Shown here one piece after another: positions 18,424 through 28,400 of a stretch of DNA of 64,000 nucleotides; the first letter of the stretch is position 1; each line of letters opens with the position of its first letter. The stretch spans positions 186,001-250,000 of the forward strand of contig NZ_CP099546.1 in the NCBI RefSeq assembly GCF_023973145.1. Direction: 5' to 3'. The notes below the pieces were generated by a model. That model was not told the origin of the DNA and searched no databases. It saw only the letters and a list, made by a program, of their open reading frames with translations. This DNA is from Natronosalvus vescus. Its GTDB lineage: Archaea; Halobacteriota; Halobacteria; Halobacteriales; Natrialbaceae. The translations under genes and the position numbers were made by a program.

Positions 18424-19170
18424 TCAGAACCCGGTGAACTTGTCGCGCCGGTAGAGGTCGAGTTCGCTGACCGCGGATGCCTCTCGAGTGGCCGCGAAGA
18501 CGATGGCCTCGGCGATCTCTTCGGGTTCGGTTACCTCACCCTCCTCGAACCGCTCGGCGAACGTGTCGCCGTCGGTCGTCTCGAACTCGCTTCTGACCTC
18601 GGATGGGTTAACGATCGTGACGCCGACGCCGGCGTCGCCAACCTGGGCCGCCACGCTCTTGGCGAACCCACGAACCCACCACTTCGTCGCCGCGTAGACG
18701 GGGTTGAACGGCCGGGGGTACTGCCCGGCGAAACTGCCGACGAAGATGAGGTGACCCTCCCGTTCGCTGACGTGGGGAATCGCCGCTCGCGTCGCGTAGA
18801 AGACGCCGTCGACGTTCGTCTCCTGCATCGTCTCGTACTCCTCGGTCGACAGCTCGGCGACCTCGTGGCCGCGAGCGAGTCCCGCGTTGTTCACGAGGAT
18901 ATCGAATCCGCCGAACGCCTCGACGGTCTCCTCGATCAGCGCGTCGACCTGTGACTCCTCCCGGACGTCCGTCGGAATCACTAGGGTCTCGACGCCGTGA
19001 TCGGCCTCGAGTTCTTCGGAGAGGCTCTCGAGACGATCCCGGCTTCTCGCGGCGAGCACGACGCTCGCGCCCTCGCTTGCGAGTTTTCGACAGGTCGCCG
19101 CGCCGATGCCGGAACTCGCGCCGGTAACGATTGCCGTTCGATCCTCGAGTCTGTTTGAGGGAGCTGCCAT
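18424..19170 (-). CDS. SDR family oxidoreductase
   Basis: 248 residues. Short-chain dehydrogenase: the TGASSGIG nucleotide loop is near residue 17, NNAG near 90, and Tyr-x3-Lys in VYAATKWW near 160. It probably uses NAD(P) on a small alcohol or ketone; the substrate is not evident. I took ATG 19170 (MAAPSNRLEDRTAIVTGAS) over the start five codons upstream because the fold begins right after it. It is flanked by the M32 carboxypeptidase and the BBE-like flavoprotein. Confidence 0.9.
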   Translation of the reverse strand: MAAPSNRLEDRTAIVTGASSGIGAATCRKLASEGASVVLAARSRDRLESLSEELEADHGVETLVIPTDVREESQVDALIEETVEAFGGFDILVNNAGLARGHEVAELSTEEYETMQETNVDGVFYATRAAIPHVSEREGHLIFVGSFAGQYPRPFNPVYAATKWWVRGFAKSVAAQVGDAGVGVTIVNPSEVRSEFETTDGDTFAERFEEGEVTEPEEIAEAIVFAATREASAVSELDLYRRDKFTGF

Positions 19171-19327
19171 GTGTGTCACATACACGCGAGGGTGGTTTGC
19201 TGTTTCGCCTATTTGATCCAGTTTGACTCGGTTTCGTCTCAGCTGTAAGCGCGACGACCTATCTGTCTGATTGATTTTCTCATAAAATTGGTGTCATGTT
19301 CTTGGTCGTGCTTGCCGTACACAGTGT

Positions 19328-20731
19328 ATGGGAACGAACCGACGAACACCACAGGAACGGACGACTGACGACCTCTCGGGGCGGGCTCTCGACGCCCTCG
19401 AGGCAACTATCCGGGGGGACGTACTCCGACCATCCGATCCGTCCTACGAGGACGCACGTCGGGTCTGGAACGGAATGATCGATACCCGTCCGACACTGAT
19501 CGTTCGCTGTTCGGGTACTGCGGACGTCGTCTCGGCGGTGGACTTCGCCCGGGAGAACGACCTCGAGGTCTCCGTTCGCGGTGGCGGTCACAACGTCGCC
19601 GGAACGGCCGTCCATGACGACGCCCTCGTGATCGACCTCTCGGAAATGACCGGCGTACGCGTCGATCGCGAGGCACGAACGGTTCGAGCCGAAGGCGGTG
19701 CCACCCTCGGCGACGTCGACCGCGAGACGCAGTTGTTCGGTCTCGCGACGGCACTCGGCGCCGTTTCGGAGACGGGCATCGCCGGGCTGACGCTCAACGG
19801 CGGGTACGGTCACCTGAGTCGCCAGTACGGCCTGTCGCTGGACAACCTGATCAGCGTCGACGTCGTGACAGCCGACGGTCGAGTACACACTGCGAGTGCC
19901 GATCGGAACGAAGCCCTGTTCTGGGCGATTCGCGGCGGCGGCGGAGCCTTCGGCGTCGTCACCTCCTTCGAGTACGCCCTCCACGAGGTCGGCCCCGAGG
20001 TGTATGCACTCTTCGTGTGGTTCCGCGCCGACGACGCGGCCACCGTCATGGACGAGTTCCGGAAGTGGACTGCCGAAGCGCCACGGGAAGCAGGCGCCCT
20101 CGCGTTCACCGCTCACGTCCCCGACCTCGAGGAGTTCCCCGAAGATTCGTGGGGCGAATCCGCTCTGGCCTTCCTCGGTTCGTATCGTGGCGACCTCGAG
20201 GACGCCGAGGAGGTATTCCGACCGGTGCTCGAAAGCGTGGCCCCGATCGTCGACTTCAGTGGCCCGATGGACTACGCCGATCTGCAGTCGATGCTCGACG
20301 AGGACTACCCGGACGGGATGCGCTACTACTGGAAGTCGACGTATCTCACGGAACTCAGTGACGAACTCGTCGATATTCTGGTGGAGTACACCGACTCCGC
20401 CCCGTCGGCGCTCTCGACGATCGACCTCTGGCACCTCGGGGACGCGGTCGCCGACGTCCCGCAGGACGCGACCGCGTTCTGGCACCGGGACAAGCCGTTC
20501 ATGTTCAACGTCGAGGCGAACTGGACGGAACCCGCGGACGACGACGTCAACGTGGCGTGGGCCCGCGAGGCGATGGCCGCGGTCGAGGCCCTCCCCAGTG
20601 CAGCGGGCCGGTACGCCAACTTCCCGGGGCTCGAGGAGGATCCGGCCGCGATGCGCTACGGCGAGAACTACGAGCGCTTGGTCGAGCTGAAAACGAGATA
20701 CGATCCGACGAATTTGTTCGGTTCGGTTTAA
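19328..20731 (+). CDS. BBE-like FAD-linked oxidoreductase
   Basis: 467 residues. The N-terminal FAD domain (about 45-210) has RGGGHNVAG with His88, the usual site for covalent FAD attachment. The second, cysteine attachment site of two-link enzymes is not seen (AGLTLNGGYGHLSRQYGL), so one link is expected. The C-terminal BBE motif is present (YDPTNLFGS). Such enzymes oxidise sugars, alcohols or amines. It sits between the two M32 genes, divergent from the SDR. No signal peptide is seen. Confidence 0.92.
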   Translation: MGTNRRTPQERTTDDLSGRALDALEATIRGDVLRPSDPSYEDARRVWNGMIDTRPTLIVRCSGTADVVSAVDFARENDLEVSVRGGGHNVAGTAVHDDALVIDLSEMTGVRVDREARTVRAEGGATLGDVDRETQLFGLATALGAVSETGIAGLTLNGGYGHLSRQYGLSLDNLISVDVVTADGRVHTASADRNEALFWAIRGGGGAFGVVTSFEYALHEVGPEVYALFVWFRADDAATVMDEFRKWTAEAPREAGALAFTAHVPDLEEFPEDSWGESALAFLGSYRGDLEDAEEVFRPVLESVAPIVDFSGPMDYADLQSMLDEDYPDGMRYYWKSTYLTELSDELVDILVEYTDSAPSALSTIDLWHLGDAVADVPQDATAFWHRDKPFMFNVEANWTEPADDDVNVAWAREAMAAVEALPSAAGRYANFPGLEEDPAAMRYGENYERLVELKTRYDPTNLFGSV

Positions 20732-20785
20732 ATCACTTCTGACGGGTCGGGCGACGTGGCGGGCATCCGCCTGGCGCTGTCCCGC

Positions 20786-22315
20786 TCAGTACGCCTCGAG
20801 GTCGTACAGCTCGCCGTACTTCCCTTTCACGTACTCGAGGAAGTAGTCGGCCGTGTAGCCCTCGCCGGTTGCCTCCTCGACGAGGTCGGGCGTCGTGTAG
20901 CGCTTGCCGTGGGCGTGGATGTGCTCGCGAAGCCAGCCGTTGAGGTCGTCGAACTCGCCCTCACGGGTTCGGTCGTCGAGGCTCCCCAGTTCGTCCTCGA
21001 CGGTCGCGTACAGCTGTGCCGCGAGGACGGAACCCAGCGAGTACGTCGGGAAGTAACCGAAGGAGCCGTGGCTCCAGTGGATGTCCTGCAGACAGCCCTC
21101 GGCGTCGGTCTCGGGTCGGATTCCGAGATACTCCTCGTACTTGTCGTTCCATGCCTCGGGAACGTCCGAGACCTCGAGGTCGCCCGAGATGAGGTCGCGC
21201 TCGATCTCGAAGCGGACGACGATGTGGAGGTGGTAGGTGAGTTCGTCAGCCTCGACGCGGATGAGGTTGTCGTCGTACACCTGGTTCGCGGATTCGTAGG
21301 CTTCCTCGGGTGTAACGTTCTCGAGTTCGGGGAAGCGCTCTCGTGCGGTCGGGAGGAAGTGCTCCCAGAAGGGACGCGACCGGCCGACGTGGTTCTCCCA
21401 GAGCCGGGACTGGGACTCGTGAACGGTCAGGTCGCGGGACTCCCCGAGCGGGGTGCCGTAGCCCTCGTCGGGCAGCCCCAGCGTGTAGTTGGCGTGGCCG
21501 AACTCGTGGATGGTCGAGGTGATCGACCCGAGCAGGTCGCTCTCGTCGAACCGGGTCGTTACGCGGGCGTCGAACTGCGTTCCCGAGGAGAAGGGGTGCG
21601 GGGCCGTGTCGAGACGGCCGCGATCCCACTGGTAGCCCAGCGAGTCCAGCACGTCCCGAGCCAGCGCCTCTTGATCGTCGTCGTCGAACGTGCCGGCGAA
21701 GGCGTCGGTCTCGATATCGGTATCGGAGTCGTCGATCGCCTCGAGCAGCGGGACGAGTTCGTCGCGCAGGCGCTCGAGCACCTGCTCGGCCGTCTCGAGG
21801 TCGAGGTAGGGTTCGTAGTCCGCAAAGAGCACCTCGTAGGGATCGGCGTCGGGGTCGATGTGGTTCGCGTACGCCTTTTTGAGTTCGACCAGCTTCTCGA
21901 GGGTCGGTTCGAAGACCGAGAAGTCGTCGTTCTCTTTGGCCTCGACCCACGTCGGATGGGCGTTCGAGGTCGTCTCCGAGATCTCCTCGACGAGTTCCTG
22001 GGGGACGCTCGTCGCCCGGTCGTACTGCCGGCGAGTCTCGCGGACGACGGCCGCCTTCTCGTCCTCGAGGTCAGCCGCCTCGAGTGCCTCGAGGAGTTCG
22101 CCGGTGCGATCCTCGGTCAGCAGTTCGTGGCTCAGCGACGACAGCGTCGAGAGCTGTTTCGCCCGGGCGGGCGTCCCGCCTTCGGGCATCACGACCTCCT
22201 GATCCCACCGGAGGATGCCGGCGGCGTTACCGATGTTCGTGATCTGCTCGATTCGGCGCTCGAGTTCCTCGTAGGCGGCGTCCGTCTCGCTGTCGGTCGC
22301 CTGTTCGGGTGCCAT
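20786..22315 (-). CDS. M32 carboxypeptidase, copy 2
   Basis: 509 residues from ATG 22315. Family motifs match copy 1: WDQEVVMPEGGTPAR, LDTAPHPF, HEFGH (His270, His274), VHESQSRLWENHVGR. Both copies look intact, so two active enzymes are likely, perhaps with different specificity or expression. The longer start at 22387 lacks family support. The gene converges with the BBE-like gene. Confidence 0.95.
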   Translation of the reverse strand: MAPEQATDSETDAAYEELERRIEQITNIGNAAGILRWDQEVVMPEGGTPARAKQLSTLSSLSHELLTEDRTGELLEALEAADLEDEKAAVVRETRRQYDRATSVPQELVEEISETTSNAHPTWVEAKENDDFSVFEPTLEKLVELKKAYANHIDPDADPYEVLFADYEPYLDLETAEQVLERLRDELVPLLEAIDDSDTDIETDAFAGTFDDDDQEALARDVLDSLGYQWDRGRLDTAPHPFSSGTQFDARVTTRFDESDLLGSITSTIHEFGHANYTLGLPDEGYGTPLGESRDLTVHESQSRLWENHVGRSRPFWEHFLPTARERFPELENVTPEEAYESANQVYDDNLIRVEADELTYHLHIVVRFEIERDLISGDLEVSDVPEAWNDKYEEYLGIRPETDAEGCLQDIHWSHGSFGYFPTYSLGSVLAAQLYATVEDELGSLDDRTREGEFDDLNGWLREHIHAHGKRYTTPDLVEEATGEGYTADYFLEYVKGKYGELYDLEAY

Positions 22316-22487
22316 GCCTCGCAATTCTTGCGGGACGCCTATCAACGTCGTGGTTCCGGAGATGGCCGTTGCTTCGACAGCCACCAATCCGTCTCATCGA
22401 CGACCAGTTTCGGTCGATCCTAGAAGGTAGCTCTCACCCACATGATTTTATGTGTCCTGTCAGTAGTGCCATGCGAGGGACACGCAT

Positions 22488-23069
22488 ATGGCAACCCAAC
22501 CAAAGGAACAGACGCTCCGTTCGGAGCTATTCGGCCGGCAAGTGGAGTTCAACTACTCGGAAACGTGGCTCGCGTACTCGATGCTCGGTCTCCGGGTCGT
22601 CATGGCCTGGATCTTCCTGCAGGCCGGCCTCGAGAAACTGTTCGACGGCGGGATCGGTGATCCGTTGTACTGGTCGTCGGCAGGCTTCCTGGAGAACGCC
22701 GTCGCCGACGCAAATCCGCTTCAGGGACTGTTCCTGTGGTTCGCAGACTTCGGCGCCATCGTCGACCCGCTCGTCATCTTCGGCCAGATCCTGATCGGTC
22801 TCGCGCTCCTGTTCGGGATCTTCTTCCGGTTCGCCGCACTGATGGGCGCACTCATGATGGCCATGTTCTGGACGGCCGCCTGGGAAGGTGGGCTCATGGC
22901 CGGGTTCCCCGTCCCCCACGGCTACCTCGTCGACAGCTCGTTCGTCTACATGCTGTTGCTGTTCGGCCTCGGTGCCTGGGGTGCCGGCCGCATCCTCGGA
23001 ATCGACCGGCAACTCGAGCAGACGAGGATCGTTCAGCAAAACCCCTGGCTTCGGTTCCTCCTGGGGTAA
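22488..23069 (+). CDS. DoxX family membrane protein
   Basis: 193 residues with four membrane helices (about 28-50, 85-105, 110-130, 145-165). It has the DoxX pattern: GLRVVMAWIFLQAGLEKL at the start and ILIGLALLFGIFFRFAALMG in the middle. DoxX/DoxD proteins link to quinone or thiol oxidation at the membrane; the exact role is unclear here. It ends with a soluble QNPWLRFLLG. No operon partner. Confidence 0.85.
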   Translation: MATQPKEQTLRSELFGRQVEFNYSETWLAYSMLGLRVVMAWIFLQAGLEKLFDGGIGDPLYWSSAGFLENAVADANPLQGLFLWFADFGAIVDPLVIFGQILIGLALLFGIFFRFAALMGALMMAMFWTAAWEGGLMAGFPVPHGYLVDSSFVYMLLLFGLGAWGAGRILGIDRQLEQTRIVQQNPWLRFLLG

Positions 23070-23345
23070 ACTGAGTCCGCACCCGCTGAACTGATCGAGA
23101 ACACGGTTGCCCATCGATTTTTGGGACATCCAACCCGCTATTTTTCAGTCCACCAGCCGCGCGGCCGACGTCAGCGCCCGTTCTCTGTCCACCCAACAAC
23201 GTTCGGCACTGCTCGAGACAGCGCCCGAGCGCTCTAGAGCCACCGATCACGGACACGATTCGTCCGAGCGGGCTCCGAACGAGGAGCGATTGCTGTGTTG
23301 AACCGTGACGAACCGTTATCTGTCTCGGTCGACAATGGGTGGCAA

Positions 23346-23615
23346 ATGGGATTTTTCGAAAACCTCGGACGGAAGGTCGGGCAGTTCACCCACGAGGCGA
23401 AGCAGACGGCCGCGGACGAAGCGGCGTACGCGTGTGAGCACTGTGGCGAGCGGTTCCACGTGGAGCGAGACGAGTGCCCCCAGTGTGGCAGCGATCGGGT
23501 GGTCGAACGCGACCTGCCCGACGGGGGCCAGACCAGCGACCCCGATACGAACGTCCAGGATGACGACGTGGGCGATCGGACGGAAGCGTCGGATCCCGAC
23601 TCCGAACGCGACTGA
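23346..23615 (+). CDS. Zinc-ribbon protein with disordered tail
   Basis: 89 residues from ATG 23346. A basic, helical N terminus (FFENLGRKVGQFTHEAKQTA) precedes CEHC and CPQC, a clear zinc ribbon. The last 35 residues are acidic and low in complexity. It sits between DoxX and an ArsR-type gene, with no sign of cotranscription. Function unknown. Confidence 0.7.
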   Translation: MGFFENLGRKVGQFTHEAKQTAADEAAYACEHCGERFHVERDECPQCGSDRVVERDLPDGGQTSDPDTNVQDDDVGDRTEASDPDSERD

Positions 23616-23693
23616 GCCGCCGTCGGCACGGTTGCGCCTCGGACGCGGGGAGGGGTCGGCGCAGCGCTCGAGAGCGGCGTACCGAACGGAACG

Positions 23694-23700
23694 TTTTACA
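23694..23700 (+). promoter_or_regulatory. TATA-like box of the 23723 gene
   Basis: TTTTACA centred about 26 bases before the ATG, consistent with a leaderless transcript. Confidence 0.4.
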
Positions 23701-23722
23701 TAGGGGGTGAATATAAAGAGGT

Positions 23723-24724
23723 ATGACACGTTGTGGGAGCAACGACGTGGGGACGCTGTCGCCGGACGACGCCTTCGCGGTTCTGGCCAACGAAACGCGC
23801 TTCGAAATCGTTCGGACGCTGTGGGAGCTGTACGAACCGAACGACCCGGCCAACGTGATCAAGTTCTCGGATCTGTACGACGGGGACACCGCGGTCTCGT
23901 TTTCGGATCTGTACAACGAGGTAGGGTACAGCGACACCGGAAATTTCAACTATCACCTCGAACAGCTTACCGACCACTTCGTCCGTCGGACGGACGATGG
24001 GTACGAACTCACCCAGGCTGGCTTCGAGATCGCCCAGGCGGTCGTCGCGGGAACCGTTCGCGAGCGCCCGCGCATCGACGCCACGGAGATCGATGCGGGC
24101 TGTCCACTATGTGATTCCCCTGTCGTGGTCGATTACGATAACCACCACCTGGTCGCGTCGTGTAGTCGCTGTCCGGGCCTCTGGCAAAACGCCGACGGCG
24201 ACGACGGCGTCCTGTTCACGCTCCCGCTCCCGCCGGCGGGGCTGTCGGAGCGAACGGTGGAGCAAACGTTGCACGCGACACTCGCGTTCAATCTCACCCG
24301 AATCCGGTCGTTCATCGGCGGCGTCTGCCCGGATTGCTCGAGCGCGGTCGAGCAGTCACTCGACATCTGTGAGGCACACGCCCCTGGAAATCGGGGCGGC
24401 TGTCCGCAGTGTCACCGTCGCCACCAGATCGAGGTAGCGGAAGTCTGCCACCTGTGTAAATCGGTCGCCCGCGGGCCGATCACGATCGCGATCCTCGCCC
24501 ACCCATCGGTGACGGCGTTTTACTACGACCGCGGCATCGAACACCGGTTCGCGACCTGGGAGACGTTTCGACGTGCACAGACCGTTGAAGAAGAGATTCT
24601 CGAAACTGACCCGCTGAGCATCCGCATTACCGTTCCTTGCAAGGGCGACAGGCTCCGTTTGACGCTCGACGAGACGCTCGACGTCGTCGATATCGTCCGA
24701 GAAACGCCAGGCGCTGTCTCGTAA
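23723..24724 (+). CDS. ArsR-type winged-helix regulator with zinc-binding C-terminal domain
   Basis: 333 residues. An ArsR-like winged helix fills residues about 12-100 (FAVLANETRFEIVRTLWEL, NFNYHLEQLTDHFV). The rest has three cysteine clusters, CPLC (~130), CPDC (~198) and CPQC/CHLC (~230-245), and resembles haloarchaeal DUF7351-type domains. It is probably a transcription factor with a zinc-stabilised sensing domain. It stands alone with its own TATA-like box. Ligand and targets unknown. Confidence 0.85.
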   Translation: MTRCGSNDVGTLSPDDAFAVLANETRFEIVRTLWELYEPNDPANVIKFSDLYDGDTAVSFSDLYNEVGYSDTGNFNYHLEQLTDHFVRRTDDGYELTQAGFEIAQAVVAGTVRERPRIDATEIDAGCPLCDSPVVVDYDNHHLVASCSRCPGLWQNADGDDGVLFTLPLPPAGLSERTVEQTLHATLAFNLTRIRSFIGGVCPDCSSAVEQSLDICEAHAPGNRGGCPQCHRRHQIEVAEVCHLCKSVARGPITIAILAHPSVTAFYYDRGIEHRFATWETFRRAQTVEEEILETDPLSIRITVPCKGDRLRLTLDETLDVVDIVRETPGAVS

Positions 24725-25000
24725 TTCGCTATCGCCCTCGAGTCCCGTACTTATGGACGATTTCTCCACTGTCATGTGGGGTGCCAATAGCTTACCCTTC
24801 GCACACGGGTGCGCCTGATTTTCGCTCCAGGTGTAATCGGGAGCAGTCGCTTGCGTTCTGTAATCGGCACCAGGTGCTAACGTTGCGATCCGTTCTGTCT
24901 ACCGAATAACAGTAATCGTCTACAGAAATCAGAATTACAGTAATATCATACAGATTATGTTTATTGGCGGCAGGTGTCTGTGTGAATTTGATATTTCGCG

Positions 25001-25438
25001 ATGACTACCGAAAACGGATCCGAAGCACGTTCGACTCCTGCCCATTTGCTGCTCCGGGAGGTCTGGAACAGGGGGGATCTGGCACTGATAGACGAACTGG
25101 TCACGGAAGACCACATCCACCACGATCCCCTGCTTCCGGAACCACTCGAGGGCCGGGAGGCGCTGAAGGGGTGGGTCGAGACGGTTCGGGAAGGAACGCC
25201 CGACCTGACGAAGACCGTCCACGAGACGTACGTCGACGGCGACGCGGTGATCGTCACCTACACCACGACTGGAACGCACGAGGGTGAGATCATGGGGATC
25301 GCGCCGACCGGTCGCTCGCTCGAGGTCGATGGGGTTTACGTCCACCACCTCGAGGACAGCAGAATCACGGAGACTCTCGACACGTGGGACGCGTTCGGGC
25401 TCTTCGCACAGCTCGGGACGTTCCCGGAGGTGGTTTGA
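25001..25438 (+). CDS. SnoaL-like polyketide-cyclase-fold protein
   Basis: 145 residues of the SnoaL/NTF2-like fold: REVWNRGDLALIDELV at the start, the family's DHIHHDP, then GEIMGIAPTGRSLEVDGV and ITETLDTWD. Such proteins act as cyclases, isomerases or hydrolases on small molecules, or only bind them. Start ATG 25001 follows an AT-rich stretch. It ends one base before the likely start of the giant surface protein, so the two may be cotranscribed. Confidence 0.85.
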   Translation: MTTENGSEARSTPAHLLLREVWNRGDLALIDELVTEDHIHHDPLLPEPLEGREALKGWVETVREGTPDLTKTVHETYVDGDAVIVTYTTTGTHEGEIMGIAPTGRSLEVDGVYVHHLEDSRITETLDTWDAFGLFAQLGTFPEVV

Positions 25439-25439
25439 G

Positions 25440-28400
25440 TTGTTGCTAATCAGTGTAACCGACTCCCGTCCTCACGTCAGTCGCGTTCTTCTGTTCGGAG
25501 CGCTTCTCATAACGGCTGTTGCCCTCCTAAGTGCGGGTGCCGTTACCTCAGAAGGCGAACCTACTGAAATCGACTCGTGCATGGAGATCAACTCTCCAGG
25601 TACCTACGAATTGGCTAGTAACATCTCGCCTGAGAGCCCGTCGCAATGGGAGGTTCAAGATGCATGTCTCGTCATCAATAGTAGCGGAGTGACGCTGGAC
25701 GGGGCGGGATACACAATCGACGGGTATCCCGTCTCTGAAGACGAAGAGGACGTCTCGGATACGCGGGGTATCCTCGTCAGAAATGAGTCACACGTGGGTC
25801 TTGGCTGGTCCGACTCAGACGGCTGGTTGTCGGATATCACGATTCGGAACACCAACTTCGAGTACTGGGATCAATCAGTTCGGGTCGTCGGAGCGTCGGA
25901 CGTGACCATCGAGGACATCGTTTCCAGGTATGACGAGCAGTACCCACACGGGAATTACGCCGATATCCACGTCCGATACGGTGGGGAGATAGAGATTTCC
26001 TCGGTGGAGGCCACAGAGGAGCAGATTGGCCGAGCCATCTATGTAGATTCTGTATCGACAGCGACCATCCAGGGGGTTATGGTCGAGAGAGACCGTCACG
26101 GGACAAATCCGATGATCGACGTTCAGGATTCGTCGGACGTGACTGTGAGTGAAACTGTGCTCGACGATACTGTGGCTATCAACAGCATGTCTGCCCTGTC
26201 GACCTCCGGCATCGGTGTCAAGAACACAGACGGTGTCACGATAACCAACAACCAACTCATCGGAATTGGATCCACCACCGATGACGACCTGGATCGTCAC
26301 GGGATTTACTTCGACGGCCAGGTCACGGATGCACACGTAGAAGGTAACGAGATAATCGGTGGCGAGGATCTGGCGGGTGGTTCCGAGGTGGGAATCACAG
26401 CCAACTCGGCTGACGGAATCGTGCTCACTAACAATGAGATCGAGACCTGGTCAGGAATCGAATTGCTCGGTGGCGATAGCGCGACCATCACCGGGAACGA
26501 TATTCGTGAGGGGAGTCGTGACGGAATCCGACTGAGCGATTCGACGAATTCGGCCGTCTCCGACAACGACATCCATATGGAAAGTGGAACCGGAATAGAA
26601 ATCATTGATTCCTCACCAGAAGTCGTCGAGAATATCGACATTCAGGTTGACGGCCCTGGAGTCAGCATCTACCTGTTAGCCAACGATAACGACCCGGATG
26701 AGTTCTTCCATCTCTCAGATCTCTCGATATCAGGAGGCGGGATTGAGATCGACCGGCGGAATAATCTGCAGATTTCGGAGACGACCATCGAAGACGGTCG
26801 ACTCGAATATTCGGGCCCCTTCGGCGACTTCGACCAGAACGTGAGCATCGTCGATGTCGAAATTAGAGATTATCCTGGATTCGGTGCCACGGTTGAGTTA
26901 GAACGAGCAACCGGTGTTACGATCGAGAATGTGTCGTCGAAAGGTGGGATGAAACAGGGACTCCAGATAGGTCAGAGTAGCGAGGTTTCGGTCGATGGTT
27001 TCACGATAACCGACCATGGCGGCGAGGATGATTTCGCGTTTGTCACGTTGGAAGACTCCGACAACGTCTCAATTGATAAGTTAAATGTGTCACACAATCC
27101 TGCGACCGTAGAGGACGGCTCGTCCAGGGAAAAGGGATTGCTCTACCTCGGAGAAACGTTCCTAGGGGATGGTAACGAGGATATCCAGATTTCCAACCTC
27201 AGTGTGATTGACAACAACATCGAGGCACCGGCCCTGAAAATCGAAGACAGTCGGAACGTGTCGTTATTCGACGTAGCGATGTCTTCGCTGGATTCTGATT
27301 TCGCGGAAATCCACGATACGTCATCGGACGTTCAGGGAACCAACGTCACGCTCGGCCTCGACGCCCCGACCGAGGTGACCTTCTCGTTCGAAGGTGCCGG
27401 CATCGACCTCGGAGAGGCGGACAGCCCTCCGGCAAATCAGGATGCAGATTCCATCGAACAGTACCTCCGCGTCGAACCGGACGAATGGGCAGATGAACCG
27501 TATCTCGACCTTTCGTTCCACTATACGGATGACGACGTCAGTTCGGTCGAGGAAGATTCGTTGGACGTCTGGCACTACGCCTCTTGGGCGTCGTGGACCA
27601 CGACGCCAGATTCGACGGTGGAACCCGATCAGAATACCGTCAGCGTCTCGTTGAGCGAATTCCCCGATGATCTCGATGACACAAGGCCAGTGTTTGGAGC
27701 CTTCGCGGGGGCCTCGGCGGAGCTCCAGGTTACGTCCGCTTCGATTAACAAATCGGAAATCGAAGTAGACGAACCCGTGGCGGTGACCGCCGAGGTTGAG
27801 AATACCGGCGACGCGACGGGTACGCACACCGCGGAACTCGAGATCGACGGCAACGTCGAGGCCACCGAGACGGTCTCGATAGACGCCGGCGACACGGAGG
27901 AGATCACGTTCACGCACACCTTCGACGACGCCGGCGAGTTCGACGTGCGCGTCGACGACGTCGACGCGGGTACGGTGACGGTAGAGGAAGCCGAACTCGA
28001 CTTCGGCGGACTTCGAGTGACCGTTACCGACGCGACGGGTGACCCGATCGAAGGGGCCGGCGTCTGGGTCGTCCCACTGAGCGAGCCAACAGAGGGCGAG
28101 CCCGACGGGACGACGAACGAAACCGGCGTCTACGAAGAGGACAGCCCGGCCAGCACGTGGGACGTCGTGGTCGACGCCGACGGCTACGAGACCGAGCGTA
28201 TCGAGAACGTCGAGGTCGTCGCCGAGGAGTGGACGACCGTCGACGTCGAACTGCACCAGGTTGAAGCACCGCAGCCGGTGGTGACGGTGATCGACGCCAC
28301 ACTGAGCGAGGCAGACGTCGACGAGGGCGAGGCGGTGACGATAACCGCCACCCTCGAGAACACGGGCGACGCGACCGGAACGCACACCGCCGAACTCGAG

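Noticed and set aside
20756-22423. 555-codon plus-strand frame opposite M32 copy 2
   Set aside because: It is the shadow of an intact M32 gene with full motifs; no domain in this frame.
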